Of a stretch of DNA of 23,125 nucleotides, positions 6,576 to 13,301 are shown in pieces. A program made the translations under genes and the position numbers. The notes under the pieces are model-generated. The model saw nothing but the letters and a program-made list of their open reading frames with translations, ran no database searches and was not told the DNA's origin. Position 1 is the first letter of the stretch. Each line of letters starts with the position of its first letter. The DNA lies in the NCBI GenBank assembly GCA_046732895.1, contig JBKPNZ010000070.1, positions 1 to 23,125 on the forward strand, read 5' to 3'. Source of the DNA: JBKPNZ01 sp046732895. Lineage in GTDB: Bacteria; Actinomycetota; Thermoleophilia; Solirubrobacterales; 70-9.

Positions 6576-7080
6576 AGGCGCTCGCGCCGCTGCCGAGCCG
6601 GCTCGCCACCCCAGGATCGACCGGCTCGGCGAGCCCGCGGTCGCGCGGATCGGCCGACTGAGTGGTGGCGAGCCTGGAGAGCGTCAGCGCGCCGAGCAGC
6701 AGGCCGACGTCGCGCAGCGCGATGTCGCCGTAGCCGCCGACCAGCACGAGACTGAGGATGATGCCGGCGAGCCAACCGGCGACGAGCAGGCCACCGAAGC
6801 GCGGGGCGACGAGGACGACGAAACCCGCCACGATCTCAACGACGCCGACCCCGTACATGGCGTCCTGGGCGCTGCCGGGGAGGATGTCGTTGAACTCGGT
6901 GGCCAAGTACGCGGGCCAGTTGTCGTTCAAAACCTCAGCGAACTTGTCGAGGCCCATCAGGACGGGCAGAACGAAGAAGCCGATCCTGAGCAGGGTGAAT
7001 GCCTGGGCTACGGGGTCCTCGCGCAGTCGCGTCAGCGATGGGAAGGGGATGGGTCGCAGCGTTGCTGCAATCGCGTTCAT
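6574..7080 (-). CDS. DoxX-family membrane protein
   Basis: 168 aa with about four hydrophobic segments: LLRIGFFVLPVLMGLDKFAEVL (about residues 30-51), MYGVGVVEIVAGFVVLVA, GGLLVAGWLAGIILSLVLVGG and IALRDVGLLLGAL. The final pair and the ALRDVG motif are typical of DoxX-like proteins, some of which act in thiol or oxidative-stress complexes at the membrane. I chose the ATG at 7080 because AAAGGAG stands 7 nt before it; longer in-frame versions run through the promoter. A two-box promoter identical to that of the sigma gene lies about 32 nt upstream, so it is a likely target of the adjacent ECF sigma factor. Confidence 0.85.
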   Translation of the reverse strand: MNAIAATLRPIPFPSLTRLREDPVAQAFTLLRIGFFVLPVLMGLDKFAEVLNDNWPAYLATEFNDILPGSAQDAMYGVGVVEIVAGFVVLVAPRFGGLLVAGWLAGIILSLVLVGGYGDIALRDVGLLLGALTLSRLATTQSADPRDRGLAEPVDPGVASRLGSGASA

Positions 7081-7111
7081 CAGGCTGCTCCTTTCGGGAG
7101 GTCGTTGCACG

Positions 7112-7143
7112 GTTAGCGACCCTCCGGGGCCGGTTCTTACCTC
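7112..7143 (-). promoter_or_regulatory. ECF-type promoter of doxX
   Basis: Read on the minus strand: GAGGTAAGAA (7143-7134), 15 nt, CGCTAAC (7118-7112). Both boxes and the spacing are identical in the sigma-gene promoter at 8203-8172. Transcription would start near 7105, giving a 25-nt leader with the AAAGGAG ribosome site. The repeated match next to an ECF gene is strong evidence for a sigma-specific promoter; recognition by that sigma is inferred. Confidence 0.75.
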
Positions 7144-7156
7144 CCGCTGCCAGAGC

Positions 7157-7417
7157 TCAGGCTCTGGATTCCGGCGGCGAGGCGCGATCGGCCTCGACCA
7201 GCGCCCGCAGGCTGCGGTGGTCTTCACCGCATGCCGGGCAGCCCTCGAGGTGCGCGCGCATGCCGGGAATCGCCGCGTCGGCGTCCGCTCCGCTCAGCTC
7301 GAGCTCGACGTAGCGATCGAGCTGCTCGAAGCACTCCTCGCAGCTGAGCTCCGGGCCGGCAGGACCCAGGAGCCGCTTCAGAAGGCGGGCCTCATCTGCC
7401 ATCGGTGCGTCACTCAT
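7157..7417 (-). CDS. Soluble zinc-binding anti-sigma factor (zf-HC2/ZAS type)
   Basis: 86 aa with no transmembrane segment. The ZAS signature is present: CEEC (Cys26, Cys29) followed by MRAHLEGCPACGEDH, giving His56-x3-Cys60-x2-Cys63. Proteins of this type (RsrA is the model) bind their ECF sigma factor in the cytoplasm and some release it when the zinc cysteines are oxidised. Its ATG overlaps the sigma TGA as ATGA, so the two are made together, the standard arrangement for a sigma/anti-sigma pair. A redox signal is plausible from the cysteine set and the DoxX neighbour, but not shown. Confidence 0.88.
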   Translation of the reverse strand: MSDAPMADEARLLKRLLGPAGPELSCEECFEQLDRYVELELSGADADAAIPGMRAHLEGCPACGEDHRSLRALVEADRASPPESRA

Positions 7418-8166
7418 GATCTCGGTCCAGTCGGTTCCAGTTCATCTTCTTCGAATCGCAGGCCGGCGTCGGCGAGGCGGGAGCGCAGCTTCTTACGGGC
7501 GTCGTGGATCGTCTTGTAGAGCGCGCCACGCGTCGTGTTCAGCCGCCCGGCGAGGACGTCGATCGGGACGTCGTTCAGGGCAACGGCGACCAGCACCTCG
7601 CGCTGGTGAGGCGAAAGCTCGGTTTCGATCGCGGATGAGATCGAAGCGAGGAGCTCGTTGCTCTCGGCCTCGCCCGCCGCAGACTTGCCGCGGCCGGCCA
7701 GCATCGACCACTGCTCGGGCTCGATCGGCACCTCGCGGCCTTGCCAAGCGCGGCGGCGAAGCTTCACGGCCGCCTCGAGGAGGGCGAACTTGTAGGCCCA
7801 CGTCGTGAAGCGGCTGTCCCCCCGGTAGGTGTCGAGCTTCGCGAGGATCGCAAACAGCGCGTCGTCGGCTGCCTGGTGCGCAAGGTCGTCGAGGTCGCCG
7901 CCGCGCAGGTGCGGAAGCGACCCCCGCCGGCGGCTGATCTCGAAGCGCGCGGCCCGCAGGAGCAGGTCGTGCAGCCGTCGCGAGGCCTCCTCACGCCGCG
8001 GTGCCTCGGAGCGGAGAGCGAGGACCCAGGCGCGGGACTCGGCGTCGGGGCCGGCAACCGGCGGGGCTTCGCTGCGCTCGCTCATGGTTCGCGCCGGGGG
8101 GAACCCGGCAGCGATTCCGACCGTAGCAGCGAGATCTCTGGCGGCAGAGCCCTGCTCGAGCAGCAT
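7414..8166 (-). CDS. ECF sigma factor (sigma-70 family)
   Basis: 250 aa from the ATG at 8166. Sigma region 2 spans about residues 57-140 (DLDDLAHQAADDALFAILAK, then YRGDSRFTTWAYKFALLEA), and region 4 about 177-232 (ELSPHQREVLVAVALNDVPI, TTRGALYKTIHDARKKLR). There is no region 1 or 3, as in ECF factors. Start choice: ATG 8166 lies 5 nt after the -10-like CGCTAAC, as expected for a leaderless mRNA. ATG 8085 (28 codons on) has no ribosome site and would need an 80-nt leader, but remains possible. The promoter matches that of doxX, implying autoregulation. It overlaps the anti-sigma gene by 4 nt. Confidence 0.88.
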   Translation of the reverse strand: MLLEQGSAARDLAATVGIAAGFPPARTMSERSEAPPVAGPDAESRAWVLALRSEAPRREEASRRLHDLLLRAARFEISRRRGSLPHLRGGDLDDLAHQAADDALFAILAKLDTYRGDSRFTTWAYKFALLEAAVKLRRRAWQGREVPIEPEQWSMLAGRGKSAAGEAESNELLASISSAIETELSPHQREVLVAVALNDVPIDVLAGRLNTTRGALYKTIHDARKKLRSRLADAGLRFEEDELEPTGPRS

Positions 8167-8171
8167 GCCCA

Positions 8172-8203
8172 GTTAGCGTCCCGTGCGCGCCGCTTCTTAC
8201 CTC
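8172..8203 (-). promoter_or_regulatory. ECF-type promoter of the sigma gene
   Basis: Minus strand: GAGGTAAGAA (8203-8194), 15 nt, CGCTAAC (8178-8172). All 17 box positions and the spacer length match the promoter before doxX, while the spacer sequences differ at about half their positions, so the conservation is confined to the boxes. Predicted transcription start is within 2 nt of the ATG at 8166. Confidence 0.75.
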
Positions 8204-8222
8204 GGCCGGCGCTCGCGAGCGG

Positions 8223-8630
8223 CTATGACGACGGCGCGGCGCCGTACTCCTCTTCGGTGACGTGCTCGCCCCAGGTCGCGCTGTTCCCGTCGTCGTCGAC
8301 CTCGAACATCGCGAGATGGGTCATGAAGCGGTCCGGGGCGGCGCCGTGCCAGTGCTCCTCGCCGGGCTCGAAGAAGACGCGGTCGCCGGGTCGGATCACC
8401 TCGATCGGTCCGCCCCGGTTCTGGCAGAGGCCGACGCCCTCCGTCACGTAGATCGTCTGGCCGATTGGGTGCGTGTGCCATGCCGTCCGCGCCCCCGGTG
8501 TGAAGTGGACGCTGACCGCCGTGAGGCGCGATGGCCCCTCCGGCGCGGCGACGGCGTCCATGTAGACAGCGCCGGTGAACCACTCGCCGGGGGCGCGGGT
8601 GGTCTCGATCGAGCTCTTCGTTACCTGCAT
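8223..8630 (-). CDS. Single-domain cupin, resembling Mn-dependent hydroxynitrile lyases
   Basis: 135 aa. Cupin motif 1 is GARTAWHTHPIGQTIYVTEG, with His-x-His and a Gln; motif 2 is GDRVFFEPGEEHWHG, with two more His. This H-x-H, Gln, H-x-H set and the sequence around it recall small cupins characterised as manganese hydroxynitrile lyases (Granulicella type), most of whose relatives have unknown roles. A metal site is thus likely; the reaction is not established. GGAG stands 6 nt before the ATG. It lies upstream of the sigma gene on the same strand but the sigma gene has its own promoter in the 56-nt gap. It is divergent from the SnoaL-like gene. Confidence 0.85.
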   Translation of the reverse strand: MQVTKSSIETTRAPGEWFTGAVYMDAVAAPEGPSRLTAVSVHFTPGARTAWHTHPIGQTIYVTEGVGLCQNRGGPIEVIRPGDRVFFEPGEEHWHGAAPDRFMTHLAMFEVDDDGNSATWGEHVTEEEYGAAPSS

Positions 8631-8776
8631 GAAATTCTCCGTTTCGTTCTGAGCTACGAGCTTGCGGGCGTGCCGCACTAGTTTCGCGCGCGCGCGCCGC
8701 GCGCACTGCAGCGGCCGCAGGTCGACCCGGCGGCGGAGCCCGTGGTCGCGCACTGAGCGGTCCGGATCGCGCCCGT

Positions 8777-8794
8777 CGCGGGATACTTCCCGCG
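8777..8794. promoter_or_regulatory. Inverted repeat around the -10 box of the SnoaL-like gene
   Basis: Perfect 7-bp arms CGCGGGA and TCCCGCG with a 4-nt centre, ending directly at the GTG. The centre and left arm contain GATACT (8782-8787), a -10-like box 7 nt before the start codon. It could be an operator over a leaderless promoter. The rest of the 164-nt divergent region (8631-8794) holds a CG-alternating run at 8685-8697 and no other clear signal. Confidence 0.5.
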
Positions 8795-9196
8795 GTGTCC
8801 CGGGAGAACGTCGAGATCGTCGAGGGCGTCTACGAGCGGTGGAGCCAGGGCGACTTCCGCACCACCGACGTCCTCGCCCCCGACGCCGTGCTGGTGATGC
8901 GACCCGGCCTGCCCGACGTGGGGACCTATGAGGGGCTCGAGGGCTTCGCGGCCTACATGCGCGGCTTCCTGGAGCCATGGACGCACATCACGATCACCGC
9001 GGAGGAGATCATCGAGGCCGGGGACGGCCGCGTGGTCGTCACCGTCAATCAGCGCGGCGTCGGCAGCGTCAGCGGAATCGCCACCGAGCTCCACTACGCC
9101 CATCTCTGGTCGTTTCGCGACGGCAAGGCGGTCCGGCTCGAGGCCTACCGCGAGCGCGAGGATTGCTTCCGAGCCGCCGGGCTGGAGCCGGGCTAG
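8795..9196 (+). CDS. SnoaL-like (NTF2 fold) protein
   Basis: 133 aa. It opens MSRENVEIVEGVYERWSQGD and contains DAVLVMRPGLPDVGTYEGLEGF, then VVVTVNQRGVGSVSG and AHLWSFRDGKAVRLEAYRERED, the standard strand-helix order of SnoaL-like proteins. Such proteins have a cone-shaped pocket and range from isomerases to ligand binders; no specific activity can be assigned. The GTG start has no Shine-Dalgarno and appears leaderless. Its stop TAG (9194-9196) lies within the same CTAG that ends the convergent SMP-30 gene. Confidence 0.85.
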   Translation: MSRENVEIVEGVYERWSQGDFRTTDVLAPDAVLVMRPGLPDVGTYEGLEGFAAYMRGFLEPWTHITITAEEIIEAGDGRVVVTVNQRGVGSVSGIATELHYAHLWSFRDGKAVRLEAYREREDCFRAAGLEPG

Positions 9197-10050
9197 GGCC
9201 AGCCCGCGGCCGGGACGGGCGCCGTGGCGCTCAGAACCTGGCCGGTCTGCTCGTCGCCGATCATGCTCCGGGGGCCGTTCCACTCGGCCGTGAGCATGAA
9301 GAGCGTCGTTCCGTCGGCGCCGCCGAGCATGCAGGCGAAGCAGGTTCTGTCGAGCGCGATCGCCTGGAGGACCTCGCCCCCCTCGGCTATGCGCACGCAG
9401 CGCTGCATCGAGGCGGCCCAGACCGCGCCCTCCGCGTCGGTGCAGATCCCATCGGGACCATCCTCCATCTCCGCCCATACCCGGCGGTTCGAGAGGCCGC
9501 CGTCGCCGGCGACGTCGAACGCGGTGAGCTGCTTGGCGAACGACTCGCCGACGATGAGCGTCGAGTTGTCTGGCGTGACGGCCATGCCATTCGGGAAACC
9601 AATCTCGTCGGCGACCTGGCGAATCGCCCCGTCGGGGGTGACCAGCGCGATGCTCCCGGGGGCGAACTCGGCGTAGGGGAAGCTGAACCCGGTGCAGTTG
9701 ACGTATGCGTTCCCACGACCGTCGACGACGATCTCGTTCCACGGGGGCGGTGCGATCTTGTTCAGATCGGCGTGCACCTCCAGTGAGCCGTCGGGCTCCT
9801 GGCGCAGGAGCACTCCCTCGCGCCCGCAGACGATGAGCAGGCGGCCGTCGGGCAGCCAGTCGATCGAGAACGGGATGTGGGTCGGGACCTTGGCCATCAC
9901 CTCGCTCTCCCCCTCAGGATCCAGGGCGATGATCTCGCCGGCGCCCCAGTGGCAGAACCACAGGCGCCCGTCGTGCCAGCGCGGGGACTCTCCGATCGCG
10001 TGACCGCTGGCGAGGAGCCGTGGTTCGGTCGTTGCTGTCTTCGGTGCCAT
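9193..10050 (-). CDS. SMP-30/gluconolactonase/LRE-family lactonase
   Basis: 285 aa, a six-bladed propeller. The metal ligands of the family are in place: Glu21 in IGESPRW, Asn154 in GFPNGMAV and Asp200 in DGPDGICTD, plus Asn105 in WNEIVVDGRGNAYVN as probable substrate contact. These enzymes hydrolyse sugar lactones or related esters using a divalent metal. I start at ATG 10050, preceded by AAGGAGG with about 5 nt spacing; the longer frame to 10242 crosses the TetR gene. It is divergent from the TetR gene across an operator-like repeat and is the likely target of that regulator. It shares its stop region with the SnoaL-like gene. Confidence 0.9.
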   Translation of the reverse strand: MAPKTATTEPRLLASGHAIGESPRWHDGRLWFCHWGAGEIIALDPEGESEVMAKVPTHIPFSIDWLPDGRLLIVCGREGVLLRQEPDGSLEVHADLNKIAPPPWNEIVVDGRGNAYVNCTGFSFPYAEFAPGSIALVTPDGAIRQVADEIGFPNGMAVTPDNSTLIVGESFAKQLTAFDVAGDGGLSNRRVWAEMEDGPDGICTDAEGAVWAASMQRCVRIAEGGEVLQAIALDRTCFACMLGGADGTTLFMLTAEWNGPRSMIGDEQTGQVLSATAPVPAAGWP

Positions 10051-10075
10051 CTGGCCTCCTTCGTCGACCGTTGGA

Positions 10076-10117
10076 ACTAGACGGTACAGTACTACAACGG
10101 AAACTGGACTGTCTAGT
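10076..10117. promoter_or_regulatory. TetR operator in the divergent promoter region
   Basis: Two inverted 10-bp half sites, ACTAGACGGT (10076-10085) and ACTGTCTAGT (10108-10117), matching in 9 of 10 positions, 22 bp apart, lie in the 82-bp gap between the SMP-30 and TetR genes. On the minus strand TAGACA, 18 nt and TACTGT form a possible promoter for the lactonase lying within the repeat. TetR proteins commonly bind such repeats between divergent genes. Confidence 0.65.
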
Positions 10118-10132
10118 ACCCTTCCCCCACCG

Positions 10133-10786
10133 ATGCCTGACCCCACCCCGTCCAGCTCGCCCGCCGAGGCGCAGGACGAGACGCGATCAAGCCGTAAGCG
10201 CGGGGCGATCCTGGAAGCGGCCACGACGCTCTTCCTGCGCAAGGGTTATCTCGGCACGAGCATGGACGAGATCGCCGCGCTCGCCTCGGTCTCGAAGCAA
10301 ACCGTCTACAAGCACTTCGCCGACAAGGAGCGGCTCTTCTCTGAGATCGTCGTCTCTGCGGTGAAGGAGGCGAGCGACCCGGTCCACGCCGAGGTCATCG
10401 ATCTGAAGGAGAGCGGGGACGTCGAGGCGGATCTTCGCGACCTCGCCCGCCGTCAGCTCGCCCTCGTGATGCAACCGCGACTGATGCAGCTGCGCCGGCT
10501 CGTGATCGGCGAAGCCGGCCGCTTCCCCGAGCTCGGTCGGACCTTCTACGAGCAGGGCGCCCAGCGGACGGTCCGCGCCCTGGCCGCGGCCTTCGAGCGC
10601 CTCGCCGAGCGCGGGATTCTTCAGCTCGACGACCCCGCGCTCGCCGCCGCCCACTTCAACTGGCTGATCATGTCGGCCCCAGTGAACCGGGCGATGATGC
10701 TTGGTGACGAGGAGATCCCAACCTCCGAGGAACTCGACCGCTACGCAGACGCCGGGGTGCGCGCCTTCCTGGCCGCCTACTCGTGA
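10133..10786 (+). CDS. TetR/AcrR-family regulator
   Basis: 217 aa. The N-terminal DNA-binding domain (about residues 21-68) has KRGAILEAATTLFLRKGYLG, then TSMDEIAALASVSKQTVYKHF and KERLF, the canonical TetR helix-turn-helix. The helical C-terminal ligand domain contains LMQLRRLVIGEAGRFPEL and FNWLIMSAPVNRAMMLG, as in the AcrR-like group with a C-terminal TetR_C domain. The ATG at 10133 lacks a clear ribosome site; the first 20 residues are low-complexity. It is divergent from the lactonase and its stop overlaps the next gene by 4 nt (GTGA), so it is expressed with the membrane proteins that follow. Confidence 0.9.
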   Translation: MPDPTPSSSPAEAQDETRSSRKRGAILEAATTLFLRKGYLGTSMDEIAALASVSKQTVYKHFADKERLFSEIVVSAVKEASDPVHAEVIDLKESGDVEADLRDLARRQLALVMQPRLMQLRRLVIGEAGRFPELGRTFYEQGAQRTVRALAAAFERLAERGILQLDDPALAAAHFNWLIMSAPVNRAMMLGDEEIPTSEELDRYADAGVRAFLAAYS

Positions 10787-11391
10787 GTGCCGCGACCGCT
10801 CTTCGGGCCCGCAGGCATCGCGCCGGCGAGAGCGCCACCGAGCGCATCGGCTGGCTGTTCATCGTCGGCTCCGCATGCTTCGCGCTCGCCTCGCTGCCGG
10901 GAGCGTCCTCCCTCTCCGACGACGCGGTGGGCGTCGTCTACTTCATGGGCTCGATCTTCTTCACAACCGCGGCTCTCGAGCAGCTGCGCACCTGTGATTG
11001 GACTGACCGCGGCGACCTGTGGAGCGCCCTCGTGCAGTTCGCCGGCACGCTTCTCTTCAACGTGAATACCTTCGATGCGATGAGTGACCGCCTTTCGACG
11101 CGGCAGCAGGACCTGCTCGTCTGGGCGCCGGACGCGATCGGATCGGTCTGCTTCCTCATCGCCAGCGGCATCGCGCTGGTCGCGGTGTGGCGCGATGCGT
11201 TCTTCGCACCCGCGCGGCGCATCGCTCGCCTCAACATGATCGGGTCGGTCGCATTCGGCGCCTCGGCACTTGCCGCCTTCGTCCTCCCCGCCACCGACGA
11301 GCTCCTCGACGCGACGATCGCGCGCTCGATGACGCTCCTCGGCGCGTTGTGCTTCCTTTGGGCCGCCTCCCTGCTCGTCCGGAGGGGTTGA
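10783..11391 (+). CDS. YrhK-like membrane protein
   Basis: 202 aa with about five hydrophobic segments: GWLFIVGSACFALASLPG, VGVVYFMGSIFFTTAALEQL, VQFAGTLLFNVNTF, AIGSVCFLIASGIALVAVW and later two near the C-terminus. The FAGTLLFNVNTFDAM and DLLVWAPDAIGSVCFLIAS stretches recall the YrhK domain, whose function is unknown. The GTG start overlaps the TetR stop (GTGA). The TetR protein may control it through the shared transcript. Confidence 0.75.
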   Translation: MSAATALRARRHRAGESATERIGWLFIVGSACFALASLPGASSLSDDAVGVVYFMGSIFFTTAALEQLRTCDWTDRGDLWSALVQFAGTLLFNVNTFDAMSDRLSTRQQDLLVWAPDAIGSVCFLIASGIALVAVWRDAFFAPARRIARLNMIGSVAFGASALAAFVLPATDELLDATIARSMTLLGALCFLWAASLLVRRG

Positions 11392-11395
11392 GCCG

Positions 11396-11587
11396 ATGGG
11401 CCGATTCGACCGGATGCAATTCATCATCCCCGCCCTCGCGATCGCCGTGGGGGCGATCGCGTACCTCTCGTGCGACGGCGGCAACGCCTGCAAGACGACC
11501 CACGACGTCGGCGGCGTCTTCGTCATCGGCGGCGTGATCGCGCTCGTAATCGCGCTCGGCGCCGAGTTCCTCGAGCCGCGGCGCTAG
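11396..11587 (+). CDS. Small two-pass membrane protein
   Basis: 63 aa, with two hydrophobic helices: FIIPALAIAVGAIAYL (about residues 9-24) and VGGVFVIGGVIALVIALGA (about 38-56). The connecting loop has LSCDGGNACKTTHD, with two cysteines that could pair outside the membrane. GGAGG lies 10 nt before the ATG, and the gene starts 4 nt after the YrhK-like stop, so it is the third gene of the TetR operon. I do not recognise a named family. Confidence 0.7.
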   Translation: MGRFDRMQFIIPALAIAVGAIAYLSCDGGNACKTTHDVGGVFVIGGVIALVIALGAEFLEPRR

Positions 11588-11600
11588 TCGCTGAGCTGGG

Positions 11601-11622
11601 ACTCGCAATACGCATCGCGAGT
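11601..11622 (+). terminator. Weak hairpin after the TetR operon
   Basis: ACTCGC and GCGAGT pair with a 10-nt loop 13 nt after the stop codon of the small membrane-protein gene. There is no T-run. A longer inverted repeat, CGCATCGC (11611-11618) with GCGATGCG (11670-11677), overlaps it. The remaining 115 nt between the convergent genes hold nothing else I can identify. Assignment as a terminator rests on position. Confidence 0.3.
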
Positions 11623-11702
11623 GGCCCGGTAGCCCGGAGGGACCTGCGGTGCCAGGGGTCGCCGCAGTAGCGATGCGCCGGTTCTTGTCGTCCGAGCCGG
11701 CC

Positions 11703-13301
11703 TCAGTCCATGACGAGGCCGTGGCGCATCGTGTTCTCGCTGACGACGCGCGGCTCCACGAACTGCAGCAGGTAATCCGGACCGCCTGCCTTCGAGCCGA
11801 TGCCTGAGAGCTTGTTGCCTCCGAAGGGCTGGCGACCCACCATCGCGCCGGTGATGTGACGGTTGACGTAGAGGTTTCCGACCGGCAGCCGCTCGCTGAC
11901 CGCCGCGATCGTCGCCGGGTCGCGCGAGAAGAGGCCGCCCGTCAGCGCGAAGGGCAGCGCCTCGACGCGATCACACGCCTGCTCGACGCTGTCGACCGTC
12001 TCGAGCGCCAGCAGCGGGCCGAAGATCTCGTCGCTCAGAACCTCCGAGTCCGCCGGGAGCTCCGTCGCCAGCGTGGGCGCGCAGAACCAACCCTCGCCAG
12101 GGACGGGGCCGGCCTGGGCCGCGATCCGGCCCTGACCTTCGGCGAGCTCCGTGTAGCGCCGGACCCGCTCCTGCGCGTCGCGCTCGATCACCGGCGGCAG
12201 GTCGGCACCGAAGCGCTCGGCCTGTCCGACGGCGAGCGCGTCGATTGCACCGGCAAGACGACGCTCGAGAGCGGGCCCGATCGCCTTGTGGACGAGGACG
12301 CGCGCGCAGGCCGAGCACTTCTGGCCCGCATACGCGAAGGCGGAGCGCACGACCTCCGGCACGACCTCGTCGAGGTCGGCATCGGCGTCGACGATTACGC
12401 AGTTCTTGCCGCCCATTTCGGCGACGACGCGCTTTACGTGCGGCTGGCCATCCGGAGTCTCGGCGGCCGTGCGGATGATCTCGCGGCCGACCGCCGACGA
12501 CCCGGTGAAGGCGATGACGTGGACGCGCGGGTCGCGTACCAGCGTCGCGCCGGCCTCACCGTAGCCCGGAAGGAGCGCGAGCGCGTCCGCTGGAACGCCG
12601 CTCGCGTGGAGCGCCTCGACCAGGCGCACCGCGCACCCAGGCGACTGCTCGGCGGGCTTCAGGACGACCGCGTTGCCGCACGCCAGTGCGGCCGCCGTCA
12701 TCCCGGTCGGGATCGCGAGCGGGAAGTTCCACGGCGAGATCACGGCGGCAACGCCGCGCGGTGCGTAGCGCATCGAGTTGCGCTCACCCGGCGCCTGGAG
12801 CAGCTCGGGGCCGGTCTCGAGGTCGAGTGCGCCCCGCGCGTAGTACTCGAGGAAGTCGATGGCCTCGCACACGTCGGCGTCTGCCTCGGCCCACGGCTTG
12901 GCGCACTCGCGCACCTCCAGCGCGGCGAGCTCCAGGCGCCGCTCCCTCAGCAGCGCCGCCGCGGCCACCAGCGCGGCCGCCCGATCACTCGCCGGGCGCC
13001 TTCCCCAATCCGCGGCCGCAGCCGCCGCCGCCGCGACGGCCTCGTCGACCTCTCCGGCCGTCGCCACGGCGGCCGAAGCGACGAGTCGCTGCGGCAATCC
13101 CGGGTCGGTGGAGGCGATCTCATCGCCCGTGCGGCGATCGCCGCCGATCAGCACCGGAACCTCGAGGGGCAGGTGCGGTTCGAGCCCGCCGAGCGCCCCG
13201 GTCAGGGACTCGCGCGCGTCGGCGCGGCGCAGCTCGAGGACCGGCTCGTTCACGAAGGGCGCCAACGCTGTGGCCCCGGTGGTAGCGGCACTCGCGTTCA
13301 C
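11703..13301 (-). CDS. L-glutamate gamma-semialdehyde dehydrogenase (P5C dehydrogenase)
   Basis: 532 aa, an NAD-dependent aldehyde dehydrogenase that oxidises glutamate semialdehyde to glutamate, the second step of proline catabolism. Visible motifs are ISPWNFPLAIP (about residues 188-198), LKPAEQSP, FTGSSAVGREI (about 265-275), the catalytic Glu295 in EMGGKN, the nucleophile Cys329 in AGQKCSA, EIFGPLLALE, and FGGNKLSGIGSKAGGPDYL near the C-terminus, a tail typical of the PutA/RocA branch. The GTG start overlaps the proline dehydrogenase stop by 4 nt (GTGA), so the two are coupled in the order of PutA domains, but as separate chains. Confidence 0.95.
   Translation of the reverse strand: MNASAATTGATALAPFVNEPVLELRRADARESLTGALGGLEPHLPLEVPVLIGGDRRTGDEIASTDPGLPQRLVASAAVATAGEVDEAVAAAAAAAADWGRRPASDRAAALVAAAALLRERRLELAALEVRECAKPWAEADADVCEAIDFLEYYARGALDLETGPELLQAPGERNSMRYAPRGVAAVISPWNFPLAIPTGMTAAALACGNAVVLKPAEQSPGCAVRLVEALHASGVPADALALLPGYGEAGATLVRDPRVHVIAFTGSSAVGREIIRTAAETPDGQPHVKRVVAEMGGKNCVIVDADADLDEVVPEVVRSAFAYAGQKCSACARVLVHKAIGPALERRLAGAIDALAVGQAERFGADLPPVIERDAQERVRRYTELAEGQGRIAAQAGPVPGEGWFCAPTLATELPADSEVLSDEIFGPLLALETVDSVEQACDRVEALPFALTGGLFSRDPATIAAVSERLPVGNLYVNRHITGAMVGRQPFGGNKLSGIGSKAGGPDYLLQFVEPRVVSENTMRHGLVMD

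Noticed and set aside
8685..8697. Alternating CG run, possible Z-DNA
   Set aside because: Only 13 nt in a very GC-rich divergent gap; chance is sufficient, and no other evidence supports a role.
8678..9742. 354-codon open frame on minus, across the SnoaL-like and lactonase genes
   Set aside because: Arg/Gly/His-rich translation with no motif; it is out of frame with the clear lactonase on the same strand and antisense to the SnoaL-like gene. High GC keeps such frames open.
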